Below are positions 1-8,691 of a DNA stretch of 64,000 bases, in pieces. The DNA is from Rubinisphaera italica (GTDB taxonomy: Bacteria; Planctomycetota; Planctomycetia; Planctomycetales; Planctomycetaceae): contig NZ_SJPG01000001.1 of the NCBI RefSeq assembly GCF_007859715.1, positions 5,808,527-5,872,526 of the forward strand, written 5' to 3'. Each line of letters opens with the position of its first letter. Position 1 is the first letter of the stretch. Position numbers and translations under genes: made by a program. Below the pieces are notes generated by a model that made no database searches, was not told the origin of the DNA, and worked only from the letters and a program-made list of their open reading frames with translations.

Positions 1-378
1 GAAACGTTCCCGACGATCTTTCTGTCTGGAAAACTCTCGGGGCAGGACTTTCAATGCGACGCGTCGCTGCATGGACTGCTGAAAGGCTTCGTAAACGATA
101 CCCATTCCTCCGACGCCGATTTCCCGCAATAGCTGATACTCCCCCATTTGCAGCCCACTCTGAATCTGCTCCTGGTCAACGTCAGAAATGGGGGGACCCT
201 GCTTCTTGAAACCTTCCAGAGCGGCCAGAGTGGGGAACAACTCCAGAATCTCTTCTGCAAGATCTGGATTTTCCGCGGCAAAGCCGGCCACATCGATCTG
301 CTCGCCATTACGACAGCGATCAATATATTCACTGAAGAGTAACTCCAGAGGATCTCGTTGTGTTTCGGAGTATGACAT
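1..378 (-). CDS. Serine/threonine protein kinase, N-terminal part (cut by window edge)
   Basis: The first 126 codons are visible from an ATG at 378, and the gene runs out of the window at position 1. Residues 1-75 form an acidic helical leader that includes LELLFSEYIDRCRNGE, typical of planctomycete Hanks-type kinases. The kinase fold follows: the glycine-rich loop GVGGMGIVYEA at about residues 88-98 and the ATP-anchoring lysine in VALKVLP at about residue 110. The catalytic HRD and DFG motifs lie outside the window. A cytoplasmic signalling kinase is expected, since no membrane segment is seen in this part. Substrates are unknown. Confidence 0.9.
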   Translation of the reverse strand, partial: MSYSETQRDPLELLFSEYIDRCRNGEQIDVAGFAAENPDLAEEILELFPTLAALEGFKKQGPPISDVDQEQIQSGLQMGEYQLLREIGVGGMGIVYEAFQQSMQRRVALKVLPREFSRQKDRRERF

Positions 379-655
379 GGGGATTAAAACGTATCAATGA
401 AATGAGTCAACAATTAAAAAAGTCCATATTTGATGATTCTCCCATCATGTCCGTAAAATTCCACAACTACAACGAAAGGAGACTCACAATCAAATCAACT
501 TGATAACTGATACGATTCACAAGGTCCTTTCCGGGCTTAGATTTGAGCCTTAAGTAACTGTAACGTACTCCGTTATCGTGTTTCAGCCCCAGTTTGACGA
601 AAGAAGCAAGCTCCACGAAATTCAAAGATAAAAAGAGGTATCAAAATCACCTGAC

Positions 656-2461
656 TCAGTGAGTAGAAAGCCGATTCGGTTCTTCGACTTGTGGAAAGCG
701 GAGGGTAAATGTTGAGCCCTGATTCAGTTCACTACGGACAGAGATCGATCCTGAGAAATAATTGCAGAGATGTTTGACAATCGCTAACCCTAATCCGGTT
801 CCACCGGCGGCCCGGGCGCGGGCGGTGTCGACACGATAAAACCGCTCGAAAATGCGTTCGAGATGTCGAGGTTCGATGCCGATGCCGGAATCGGAAATCT
901 CGATCACGACATTCCCTTCAGAAGCTTTCCATCCAATTTTGATTTCACCACCGGTCGGTGTGTAGTTCAACGCATTGTCGATCAGGTTGTTGATAATTGT
1001 GCGGATGCCATCGTGATCGGCTTTGACGAGAAGTTCATCAATCGTGGGATTGGTAATCAAAGAGATCTGCTTGCCGTGAGCGACAGGATAATGCTCATCA
1101 ATTGCTTCCTGAATTGGGATGCCGATATCGATATTCTCCAGATGAAAGGCATCCTCTTCGGATTCAATCTTGGCCAGTTCCATCAGGTCGATAATCAGTT
1201 TGTGGAGTCGATCACCATGTTCGGTAATTTGTGCCAGAAAATGATGGGCGTGCTTGGGGTCCTCAATCGCTCCATCGAGCAGGGTTTCAGTACAGGCTTG
1301 AATCGCTGCAAGAGGAGTTTTCAACTCGTGCCCGACATTCGATACAAATTCGGATCGAATTTGTTCGAGACGTCTTAACTCGGTCACATCATGCAGGACC
1401 AGCACGACACCGGGACAAGGTTCTCCGGGAAGTCGAGAAGCAATAAACGCAATACGACTTTGATTTCGCGGCAGGACGATTTCGCGCTTCCGTTGAAATT
1501 GCCCCGAGAGAACTTCTCGGACAACACTTTGCACATCGGTATTTCTCAGCACTTCCCAGTAGGGACGCCCGACGACGCGTTGACCTTCAAATTCAATCAT
1601 TTTGAAGGCCGCTTTGTTAGCAAACAGGATCCGCTCCGCAGAGTCGACGGCAATCACCCCTTCGACCATCCCTCCGAGAACGGTCGCCAGGCGTTCGCTG
1701 TTGGCACGCAACTGCTGTCCCTGATTCTGCAGTTCATTGATATAACTGACCATCTCCCGGCTCATCTCATTGAAGGCCTCTGCCAGCGAGCCAAGTTCGT
1801 CTTTTGTATTGACGGGAACTTTTTGGGACCACTGTCCGGAGGCAATCGCCTGAGAGGCTCTCGTCAATTCTTCGACAGGTCGGGTGATTCTAGATACGAC
1901 AATCATTGACAGTGCCACGCCGACACAACAGACCGCGAACACAATCGCCCAGGTAATGCCTGACAGATTTTGCAACTGGTCCTGAATTTTCTCACGAGAG
2001 GCTTCGATTTGTAAGTAGCCGAGTATTTTCCCATCGTGTCGAAGTTCTCGTAACAACAGTTCATAGGGGCCACGAGTTCGACTATTGATTGTGATTTCGA
2101 TCGATGCTCGCTGATCGTTCAATTGATCAAATGCATTGCTGATTAATATTTGATCTCGTTCTGATTCATTCACAGAGGACGCGATAAGAATTCGATCGGC
2201 ATTAAAAAGGTGATGTTGATTATCGCGAGCCGCAGCGATGCGGAAAAATTCATCACTCGGTTGAGGGGCCGTTTGGTCAAGCAGGACTGCTCGGGCATTG
2301 TCTGTCAGGACATCGGCAATCGTTTTGACTTCACTTTGAAAGCGTTCTTCGATCATCTGGCGATACCCACGTACGACCGTCAAAGACAGCCCCACAGTGC
2401 ATAACACGATCAGTGCGACGTGTGTCAGAAAGATTCGCCAGAAAAAACGAGAAGTACTCAT
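656..2461 (-). CDS. PhoR-like membrane sensor histidine kinase
   Basis: A 601-residue two-component sensor kinase. There are membrane helices at about 9-30 and 170-190 with a periplasmic domain between them, a HAMP linker at about 190-243, a PAS domain at about 257-360, a HisKA dimerisation domain with the phospho-acceptor His378 in the H-box NVGHELKTP, and a HATPase_c domain with N-box NNLIDNALNYTP and G-box GTGLGLAIVKH. This HAMP-PAS-HisKA-HATPase order matches PhoR and related WalK/VicK kinases. No response regulator lies beside it: the neighbours are a kinase gene and mgtE. The phosphate-sensing role is therefore by analogy only, although the histidine kinase call is firm. Confidence 0.9.
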   Translation of the reverse strand: MSTSRFFWRIFLTHVALIVLCTVGLSLTVVRGYRQMIEERFQSEVKTIADVLTDNARAVLLDQTAPQPSDEFFRIAAARDNQHHLFNADRILIASSVNESERDQILISNAFDQLNDQRASIEITINSRTRGPYELLLRELRHDGKILGYLQIEASREKIQDQLQNLSGITWAIVFAVCCVGVALSMIVVSRITRPVEELTRASQAIASGQWSQKVPVNTKDELGSLAEAFNEMSREMVSYINELQNQGQQLRANSERLATVLGGMVEGVIAVDSAERILFANKAAFKMIEFEGQRVVGRPYWEVLRNTDVQSVVREVLSGQFQRKREIVLPRNQSRIAFIASRLPGEPCPGVVLVLHDVTELRRLEQIRSEFVSNVGHELKTPLAAIQACTETLLDGAIEDPKHAHHFLAQITEHGDRLHKLIIDLMELAKIESEEDAFHLENIDIGIPIQEAIDEHYPVAHGKQISLITNPTIDELLVKADHDGIRTIINNLIDNALNYTPTGGEIKIGWKASEGNVVIEISDSGIGIEPRHLERIFERFYRVDTARARAAGGTGLGLAIVKHLCNYFSGSISVRSELNQGSTFTLRFPQVEEPNRLSTH

Positions 2462-2598
2462 AAGTCTGTCATTATCACCCAGATGGAATCAATTGAATTC
2501 TACAACAGCATAATCCTGAACAGTCAGGTTCGCATCTGGCTTTGTGCACATTTTCATTGAATGACAAAGCTTCATCAAGAATTCATGTCAGGCCCTAT

Positions 2599-3957
2599 TC
2601 AGGCCGGTAAATTTCCAAACACCAGATACGCGACGTTGAAATAGATGATCACTCCAATGACATCGACAATCGCGGCAATAAGTGGTGTCGACATATACGC
2701 AGGGTCGGCATCAAAAGACTGAATAACAATCGGCATGGCTGCACCAGTCACTGCCGCCATCACAACAACCAGCAGAACGGTTGTGGAGACGACAATAGCC
2801 GGAGCAATTGCACCTGTGAGCAGCCAGGCACAAAAGAATGAAATCGATGCAACGGTTCCCCCCAGGATCAGACTGAGCGATAATTCCCGGGTGAGAATAT
2901 GAAAGGTTCCTATAACCCTCAGTCGCGCATGATCACGTGCCAAAGCAGAAATTACCAGAGCAGCTGACTGCGATCCTGCATTTCCGCCGCTAGCCATCAC
3001 GAGCGGGAGAAACATGATAATCCAGCCCCGCTCGCCAGAACCTTGAAAGAATTGCAGCACCCAGGCTGTGAACACCGAAGCCCCAAGGAGGAACAATAAC
3101 CAGAAGCCCCGCTTTTGAGCCAGAACAAAGACGGACGTGGAAAAGTAGGAATCATCTAATGGCTCCACAGCAGCCAGGCGGTGCTGATCTTCCTCGGCTT
3201 CTTCACGCAGAACATCGGCGGCATCATCATGAGTGACGATTCCAACCAGACGGTTCTCTGTATCGACAACGGGTATCGCGATGAATCCATAACGATTCAA
3301 TTCATTGGCGACAAATTCATCATCATCATCAACTTTGACGTAGATGACATCGTTCCGCATGATTTCGGAAAGCAACTGTTGTGGCTTGGCCAGAATCAGT
3401 TTTCGCATCGAAATGAAGCCGAGCAGTTGTCGTCTGTCATCGATGATGTAGATGTAATAAATCGTCTCACGGTCTGGAGCTTGCAGCCTCAAGCGATCAA
3501 ATGCTTCTCCGACGGTGATGCTTTTGGGAAGGGAAGCGTACTCGGTTGTCATGATCGAGCCAGCTGAACCTTCCGGATAGGAAAGCAGCCTGCGAATGTC
3601 GGCTCGTTCGGCCTGGGCGATCAATGGAAGCAGAGTTTCGACCTGATTGGGATCGAGTTTTTCGAGCAGGTCGACTCGGTCGTCGGCCGCCATTTCCTGG
3701 ACCAGCCTGGAAAGCGGTTTCCGATCCATATTTTCCACGAGGGTAATTTGAAACCCTAGCGGTAAATAACCAAAGATTTCTGCTCTTCGCTCAAGAGGAC
3801 ATTGGGAAAGCACGGTGAGTGCATCTGTCGGAGGAAGTTCCGCCAGGAGTTCTGCAGTGACAGCCGGAAAAAGAACTTCACAAAATTCCTGCATCGCCTT
3901 TTCATCGTTCTCGATGATCATGAGCCGCAGGTCGGGCAGAAGGAGCGTGTTATACAT
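2599..3957 (-). CDS. mgtE: Magnesium transporter MgtE
   Basis: A 452-residue MgtE-family Mg2+ channel. It has the usual order: a cytoplasmic helical MgtE_N superhelix (about residues 20-145), a CBS domain pair (about 150-265, including GSIMTTEYASLP and VGIVTHDDAADVLREE), and a C-terminal membrane part with about five helices (about 280-450). In the known family the N and CBS domains sense cytoplasmic Mg2+ and gate the pore. The pore signature is recognisable in PLVMASGGNAGSQSAAL. The length fits the family. The short upstream region shows no obvious Mg2+ riboswitch and is followed by an inverted repeat. Confidence 0.95.
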   Translation of the reverse strand: MYNTLLLPDLRLMIIENDEKAMQEFCEVLFPAVTAELLAELPPTDALTVLSQCPLERRAEIFGYLPLGFQITLVENMDRKPLSRLVQEMAADDRVDLLEKLDPNQVETLLPLIAQAERADIRRLLSYPEGSAGSIMTTEYASLPKSITVGEAFDRLRLQAPDRETIYYIYIIDDRRQLLGFISMRKLILAKPQQLLSEIMRNDVIYVKVDDDDEFVANELNRYGFIAIPVVDTENRLVGIVTHDDAADVLREEAEEDQHRLAAVEPLDDSYFSTSVFVLAQKRGFWLLFLLGASVFTAWVLQFFQGSGERGWIIMFLPLVMASGGNAGSQSAALVISALARDHARLRVIGTFHILTRELSLSLILGGTVASISFFCAWLLTGAIAPAIVVSTTVLLVVVMAAVTGAAMPIVIQSFDADPAYMSTPLIAAIVDVIGVIIYFNVAYLVFGNLPA

Positions 3958-4036
3958 GCTGATATCCCTTTCTGCTCGGCAAATATGGGGAGAATACTAT
4001 CCCAGACGAATCGTATTTAAAGTCAGTAACCGGATC

Positions 4037-4108
4037 ATACAAGCACGAAGCGCAAGCGAGTCTATATAATTCCATTTCCACACACTCGCTTGCGCTTCGT
4101 GCTTGTAT
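4037..4108. repeat. Family A inverted-repeat element, copy 1
   Basis: Two 25-bp arms, ATACAAGCACGAAGCGCAAG followed by CGAGT (4037-4061) and its exact reverse complement (4084-4108), are separated by 22 bp of unrelated sequence. The same arms recur at 25250, 33275, 37206 and 56867, and one arm alone occurs near 31796. It lies between the 5' end of mgtE and the 3' end of rpsI. It looks like a REP/MITE-type palindromic unit, with no coding capacity. Confidence 0.85.
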
Positions 4109-4187
4109 CACACGGACATTAATCATTTATCAAAGTTCGTAGACAATCTGGAAACGTGCTGAATCACAATAGTTCTCACCAGATGCA

Positions 4188-4218
4188 ATAATCCCCGACT
4201 TAAAAAGCCGGGGATTAT
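4188..4218 (-). terminator. Hairpin downstream of rpsI, possible terminator
   Basis: A perfect 10-bp stem (ATAATCCCCG with CGGGGATTAT) closes an 11-nt loop about 50 bp after the rpsI stop codon on the minus strand. The run of T residues lies in the loop rather than after the stem, so it is not a textbook intrinsic terminator. Position makes a 3'-end role for the rplM-rpsI transcript plausible. Confidence 0.4.
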
Positions 4219-4270
4219 GAGCGATTTGTGTTCACGACCAATTTACCCCGCCGTAGACGGGAATGGTTGT

Positions 4271-4939
4271 TTAACGTTTCGAGAACTGGAAGCTTTTGCG
4301 GGCTTTGGCCAAGCCGTACTTCTTACGTTCGACCATGCGGTCGTCACGTGTCAGGAAGCCACCTTCAGCCAAAGTTGGATGGAAACTTTCATTCTTAGCC
4401 TGCAGAGCACGAGCAATGCCAAGAACAACAGCTCCTGTCTGACCGGTGATTCCGCCACCATTGACACGAACCCAGATGTCAATCTTGCCTTGTTCGCCAA
4501 CAGCAACGACTGGATCCATGACCATTTTCTGATCGCGTTCGATACAGAAGAATGTTTTCATTTCACGGCCGTTGACAGTGAACTTGCCGGAACCATCTTT
4601 AATTCGAACGCGAGCGACAGATGTCTTTCGTCGTCCTGTTCCGATTGCGGTTCCGAATTTGTCGATTCGACCACGAATCGTCGGCTGAACGTATTCTTTT
4701 TCGACAACGTCCGCAGTTTCTTCAGACTCAGCCCCGAGAGTCAATTGCGGGACGTCTTCAGTAGTTTCTACCGCTTCAGTCGCTTCTGCAGACTCGTCAG
4801 CAGTCGAAGCGACAACGCCTTCGACATTGCCTTCTGCAGAATCATGAAGTTCGGTCGATTCTGAAGAGACAGGCGCACTTTGATCACCTGCTTCAACAGG
4901 TGTATTTTCATTCTCTTCTTGAGGTTGATCAGTACTCAT
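4271..4939 (-). CDS. rpsI: 30S ribosomal protein S9 with acidic N-terminal extension
   Basis: The last ~130 residues are a normal bacterial S9: GTGRRKTSVARVRI at the start of the domain, GGGITGQTGAVVLGIARAL in the middle, and the C-terminal tail KARKSFQFSKR that reaches the P site. Unusually, about 90 residues precede it. They are rich in Glu, Asp, Ser, Thr and Ala and are probably disordered, giving 222 residues against the usual ~130. The gene follows rplM by 81 bp, the standard rplM-rpsI operon. No better start was seen between the extension and the S9 domain, so the extension is probably translated, but proteomics would be needed to confirm it. Confidence 0.95.
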   Translation of the reverse strand: MSTDQPQEENENTPVEAGDQSAPVSSESTELHDSAEGNVEGVVASTADESAEATEAVETTEDVPQLTLGAESEETADVVEKEYVQPTIRGRIDKFGTAIGTGRRKTSVARVRIKDGSGKFTVNGREMKTFFCIERDQKMVMDPVVAVGEQGKIDIWVRVNGGGITGQTGAVVLGIARALQAKNESFHPTLAEGGFLTRDDRMVERKKYGLAKARKSFQFSKR

Positions 4940-5020
4940 TCAGGTTTTCCGAAGCGTTGGGTCAGAATTGATATTCAATATGGATTACGGGTGAAGATGC
5001 GTATCTTCATCTCCAGACAA

Positions 5021-5524
5021 TTATTTACAGCGAGTCAGCAAGTGCTCAGGCAATGGCTGAGGATTTTGAGACTGATGCGGGTGCTCGCTTCCGGTATGCA
5101 ACTTCAACCGCATCAACATCGACTTAGCCAGTTTGTTTTTTGGCAACATGCGCCGTACAGCTTCCTGAAGAATTTTTTCAGGATGCTTTTCCAACATTGT
5201 GGCACCAGTGGTAATCTTTCGGCCGCTGGGATACCCCGTGTAATGTTCGTAAGTCTTACGAGCCATTTTGGTTGTAAAATTAGGATGAGTATCGTGGGCC
5301 ATCTCGGCACCTGAGAAACGGACTTTTTCGACATTAGTCACAACCACGAAATCGCCGGTGTTCACGTGGGCGGTGTAAGACGCTTTGTGTTTTCCCATCA
5401 GCACCATCGCCAGAGCAGAGGCAAACCGACCAACAATCTGGCCCTCTCCATCGACATGATACCATTGAGGCTCGAAAGTCTCGTTTTTAGCAACGGAAGT
5501 CCGTTGTGCAATGTCTACTGCCAT
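5021..5524 (-). CDS. rplM: 50S ribosomal protein L13
   Basis: A 167-residue L13, a large-subunit assembly protein that binds 23S rRNA. Family landmarks are WYHVDGEGQIVGRFAS near the start, LMGKHKASYTAHVNTGDFVVV, YEHYTGYPSGRK and AVRRMLPKNKLAKSMLMRLK. The last ~20 residues, after KLHTGSEHPH, extend beyond the usual 142-147-residue length. It is first in an operon with rpsI. A small hairpin sits in its presumed mRNA leader (see 5561-5589). Confidence 0.96.
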   Translation of the reverse strand: MAVDIAQRTSVAKNETFEPQWYHVDGEGQIVGRFASALAMVLMGKHKASYTAHVNTGDFVVVTNVEKVRFSGAEMAHDTHPNFTTKMARKTYEHYTGYPSGRKITTGATMLEKHPEKILQEAVRRMLPKNKLAKSMLMRLKLHTGSEHPHQSQNPQPLPEHLLTRCK

Positions 5525-5560
5525 CTCAGATCACTTATCTTATTGGAAATATGTTTGGAA

Positions 5561-5589
5561 CCCGATGCCTCGTTCGTTACCGCATCGGG
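5561..5589 (-). promoter_or_regulatory. Leader hairpin upstream of rplM
   Basis: An 8-bp perfect stem (CCCGATGC with GCATCGGG) and 13-nt loop lie about 37 nt upstream of the rplM ATG, inside the likely mRNA leader. Autogenous control of the rplM-rpsI operon through its leader is known in other bacteria. That this hairpin serves the purpose is inference from position. Confidence 0.3.
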
Positions 5590-5785
5590 AATTCTACTGC
5601 GAAGTCGAAGTGGGACAAGATAGCGACTGAAGGCGTAATGATCAATGCAGCAGCGACTGATTTTCTGCGGGAAACATGTCAAATCCCGTCAATTCTTGAG
5701 AAAAGACGCATTCGAAAGTGATTATGGGAATTCAGAAGGCAGGTTGGGATAGCAAATCATGACCCAACAAGTGCCTAACTTCGCA

Positions 5786-7180
5786 TCAGTCCTTGACTTT
5801 AGGTAACCGATTTCCCGTCACTCGATCAAATTCGTTGGGACGCCGTGAATCTGGCGTGAAATCGCCTGTTTCCTCAATCCAGACATCCAGGCGAGTTCTT
5901 AAATTCTCAAGCTGACTGGAATAGAGTGGATCATCGGCCAGATTTTGCATCTCATGGGGATCGTTCACAACATCATACAATTCTTCTTTCGCTCGGGGCA
6001 CATTGAAGGAATACAATTGGTTCTCATTCAATTTTCCCTGCTCTTTCAGCTTCAACATGGCTTGAAAACTGGCCCCTTTCACCGCATCAGCTGGAGGGGT
6101 GCCGGGTAAGTCGGTGTAAGTTGTGCGAATATAATTGAAATGCAGAGAATGGCAGGAACGCTGATGGTCATCGAAATCGTGCCAGTTGTGCTCTGCGAAA
6201 ATATATTCCCGCACTGGCTTTTCGGGATCAGTTAGCAGAGGAAGCATCGAAACGCCCTGAAACCTATCACTGGGAGCGACTTTCGCAGCTGCACAAAAAG
6301 AAGGTGCCAGATCCACGGTACTCACGAGTTGCTTACAGGTTGACCCCGGCTTCACGATACCCGGCCAGCGAACTATAAATGGAGTTTTCACTCCACTATT
6401 ATAGATCGTTGTTTTACAACGCGGAAAAGGCCGCCCGTTATCGCTGATGAAGACAATTAGAGTGTTATCGGCTTGTTGTGAAGTCTCAAGCTGCTTCAGC
6501 ACCTCGCCCACATATCGATCCAATCTGCTGATTTCATCATAATACAGAGCCAGATCCTCTCGAACTTCCGGCACATCCGGAAGATAGGGAGGAACAATTA
6601 CATGGGAATTCGTGTGTGGTTCCGGGATCGTGTCAGGCTGATAACCTCGATGAGGATCGGTCGAAGCGAGCCAGAGAAAAAACGGTTGATCAGCCGGGCA
6701 CTCTTTAAGTGCGGTCACCCATTCTCCGCAGCCACCAGTTTCTTTCGCACCAGTTCCATAAATTTTATGGAATCGATCTGCTGTTGTTTTTCGAGGGTGC
6801 AGCTTGCCTGCCAGTGCGGTGTGATATCCAGCTTGGCTCAACAGTTCTACAAATGTTATTTGATCGGCAGGCAAATCATTGTGTAACTGATGTGCCCCAT
6901 TGGTCGCATGCGGATAGCGTCCCGTAATGATGCTCGATCGACTCGGACTACACGAACTGCATGTCAGATAGGCATTGTCAAACCGCATCCCCTGACTGGC
7001 CAGCTGATCCAGATTCGGCGTCTGAATATGCGGATGCCCATAAGCTCCGCAATCATTCCAGGCCATATCATCGGCGATGAATAGAATGATGTTAGGCCCG
7101 GCTTCAGAGGCCTGTAACGGATTTTCAAAATGAATGGCACCGGAGAACAGAGTGAGAAGCAAAAGGAATGGAATCCGCAT
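5786..7180 (-). CDS. Secreted sulfatase (formylglycine type)
   Basis: A 464-residue type I sulfatase that hydrolyses sulfate esters, probably of algal or host polysaccharides. Residues 1-24 form a signal peptide, so it acts outside the cytoplasm. Metal ligands appear in LFIADDMAWNDCG at about 33-45. The formylglycine site is CSPSR with Cys77, within a T-C-S-S-C-S-P-S-R context, followed by TGRYPH. DNGRPFP gives the second acidic metal site and AGKLHPRKT the phosphate/sulfate-binding lysine region. Activation needs a formylglycine-generating enzyme, which is not in the window. It stands alone on the minus strand with no polysaccharide-utilisation partner beside it, and the substrate cannot be read from sequence. 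Confidence 0.93.
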   Translation of the reverse strand: MRIPFLLLLTLFSGAIHFENPLQASEAGPNIILFIADDMAWNDCGAYGHPHIQTPNLDQLASQGMRFDNAYLTCSSCSPSRSSIITGRYPHATNGAHQLHNDLPADQITFVELLSQAGYHTALAGKLHPRKTTADRFHKIYGTGAKETGGCGEWVTALKECPADQPFFLWLASTDPHRGYQPDTIPEPHTNSHVIVPPYLPDVPEVREDLALYYDEISRLDRYVGEVLKQLETSQQADNTLIVFISDNGRPFPRCKTTIYNSGVKTPFIVRWPGIVKPGSTCKQLVSTVDLAPSFCAAAKVAPSDRFQGVSMLPLLTDPEKPVREYIFAEHNWHDFDDHQRSCHSLHFNYIRTTYTDLPGTPPADAVKGASFQAMLKLKEQGKLNENQLYSFNVPRAKEELYDVVNDPHEMQNLADDPLYSSQLENLRTRLDVWIEETGDFTPDSRRPNEFDRVTGNRLPKVKD

Positions 7181-7227
7181 CGGTAAATCCTAACTTATTT
7201 CGTTATCGAGCGACTGGTAATGGGTTA

Positions 7228-7650
7228 TCAATCAAGAAAACGGGAGCGTTCTTCTGGCGTCGGCAAGCGACAAGCCTCTTTCTTCCCAAAGATACGATAA
7301 CGAATTTTCGCGACAAATCGATAACAGAAATCTCGAAGTGGCCTGGGGATCAACCAGAGAAGTGATCCGAGCAGACTCCAGAAGGATCCCATTTCCCAGA
7401 GAACCCGCACGACAGCTGATGATTTTCGAAACAGTTGCCCATCAAGCAGGAGTACGACACTCTTGAGCTGCTCGCGATCATCTCCAGTCACTAATTGCCG
7501 AGCCGTCTCTCCCTGCAATGCTGCAAAACGAAAATGCCCATGCGGATCCCGCTTCATAATGAAATCGACAAACGCATTGCACATGCCACAGACGCCATCA
7601 AAAAAAAGGACGGGGTGTTCGGCTGAAGAATTGGTTTTTACATCATTCAT
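7228..7650 (-). CDS. DCC-family (DUF393) thiol-disulfide oxidoreductase-like protein
   Basis: A 140-residue small protein of the DUF393/DCC family. The eponymous region is at the N terminus: LFFDGVCGMCNAFVDFIMKR, with the CxxC pair CGMC resembling a thioredoxin-like active site. Further conserved features are FRFAALQGETARQL, a predicted hydrophobic segment SLLGSLLWLIPRPL, and the C-terminal YRFVAKIRYRIFGKKEACRLP. The length is typical. The exact electron-transfer partner is unknown for most of this family. It lies 47 bp upstream of the sulfatase start on the same strand, so co-transcription is possible, but no functional link is evident. Confidence 0.88.
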   Translation of the reverse strand: MNDVKTNSSAEHPVLFFDGVCGMCNAFVDFIMKRDPHGHFRFAALQGETARQLVTGDDREQLKSVVLLLDGQLFRKSSAVVRVLWEMGSFWSLLGSLLWLIPRPLRDFCYRFVAKIRYRIFGKKEACRLPTPEERSRFLD

Positions 7651-8226
7651 GAAATGAGCATTCGGTGAATTAATAATACTGGAAAATGAAAACCATGTGC
7701 AGGATATGGTAACTAATTCAATTCGTTACAAGTGGAGAATCTATCAAATTGTATCTCCAAAAGATTGGAGGTGAATTCAATGGCTTCACGAATCACTGCT
7801 CGGATGGTTTTAAGTGCATGAATTTCTCAGAAATAAAGACCGAAAATGTAGGTAGAATAATAACAATAGGGAAAATGAATAAAATATTGATTTTAGCTAT
7901 TGTGATTGGTCAATCCCATGTTTAGTTTCATATCCATCCTGAGGGTTGTATGACATGTATGCAATCTGAGGGTGCTCAAGTAATGAGATCAATATCCGAT
8001 TCTGGATACATTTCTTGAGTAGCTGCAGCGAAACCGAGATTTCTGCGGGCCAAACAGACATCTCACCATTTTCGATTTCCGTAGCCGTTCTTTGCGTTTC
8101 TCAATTCGTAATCTGGCGTATGCCCTGCTGTACACAGGCATGTCGGTCATCGAGCCATTTCTGGACTGGAATGTTTCATTCCTATTCACACGACTTCATT
8201 TCAAAAAATTCTAGAAAGTTCAAATA
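7651..8226. other. Gene-free stretch, A+T-rich
   Basis: This is the divergent region between the DCC-family gene and the pilin-like gene. It is A+T-rich in its first half. Short open frames here have no start signals or recognisable protein features. It presumably holds the promoters of both flanking genes, but I could not pick one convincingly, and I saw no RNA gene. Confidence 0.5.
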
Positions 8227-8559
8227 ATGTTGATGTCACTCCTGAAAGATGAAGCTGGTTTCATTGTTTCCAGCGAATTGGTTCTGATTGCTACCCTGCT
8301 CGTAATCGGCCTGATCGTCGGCTTGAGTTCAATACAGCACGCTGTTGTTGCTGAGCTTAATGACGTTTCGGATGCAATCGGAGCTGTCAATCAGTCTTAC
8401 TTCTACACTGGGTTTTCTGCCATGAAGCAGAACAATCCAGGTCAGGCCAAAGCCTACACTCGTGGCTCAACCTGGAAAGACGAAACTGATGATTGCGACA
8501 ATGATCAGTGCGATATCTCTTGCGACGTTCCCGTTGCAGAAGGTCCAAAACGGATCTAG
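8227..8559 (+). CDS. Flp-like pilin/small membrane-anchored protein with acidic Cys tail
   Basis: A 110-residue protein. A short basic/acidic start (LLKDEAGF) precedes a hydrophobic helix of about 30 residues (IVSSELVLIATLLVIGLIVGL) containing a glutamate near its start, the pattern of class III/Flp and type IVb pilins. An extracytoplasmic region with VNQSYFYTGF follows, and the tail is acidic with three cysteines (DDCDNDQCDISCDVP). Proteins with this GFIVSSELVLIA signature are recalled as common in planctomycetes and of unproven function. AGAAAG lies upstream as a weak ribosome site, and an in-frame ATG at 8233 is an alternative start. A strong terminator follows. No pilus assembly genes are nearby. 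Confidence 0.75.
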   Translation: MLMSLLKDEAGFIVSSELVLIATLLVIGLIVGLSSIQHAVVAELNDVSDAIGAVNQSYFYTGFSAMKQNNPGQAKAYTRGSTWKDETDDCDNDQCDISCDVPVAEGPKRI

Positions 8560-8605
8560 TTTAGTTTCATTGCTATCATGGCAATGAAATAAAGCGATCA
8601 ACAGG

Positions 8606-8641
8606 AAAGGGGCTGCAATCAACATTGCAGCCCCTTTATTT
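8606..8641 (+). terminator. Strong intrinsic terminator after the pilin-like gene
   Basis: A 14-bp perfect stem (AAAGGGGCTGCAAT with ATTGCAGCCCCTTT) closes a 4-nt CAAC loop and is followed by ATTTATTTG. It ends the 8227-8559 transcript and, being A-rich on the other side, could also serve the converging DUF1080 gene. Confidence 0.9.
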
Positions 8642-8691
8642 ATTTGTCATCTGCATTCTTAAGCATAAAAGATTTGAATCCAATCGAGATC

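Noticed and set aside
3958..4036. Possible Mg2+ riboswitch before mgtE
   Set aside because: The gap is too short before the repeat and shows no M-box-like stems.
4188..4218. Textbook intrinsic terminator for rpsI
   Set aside because: The stem is good but the T-run is in the loop, so it is kept only as a possible terminator.
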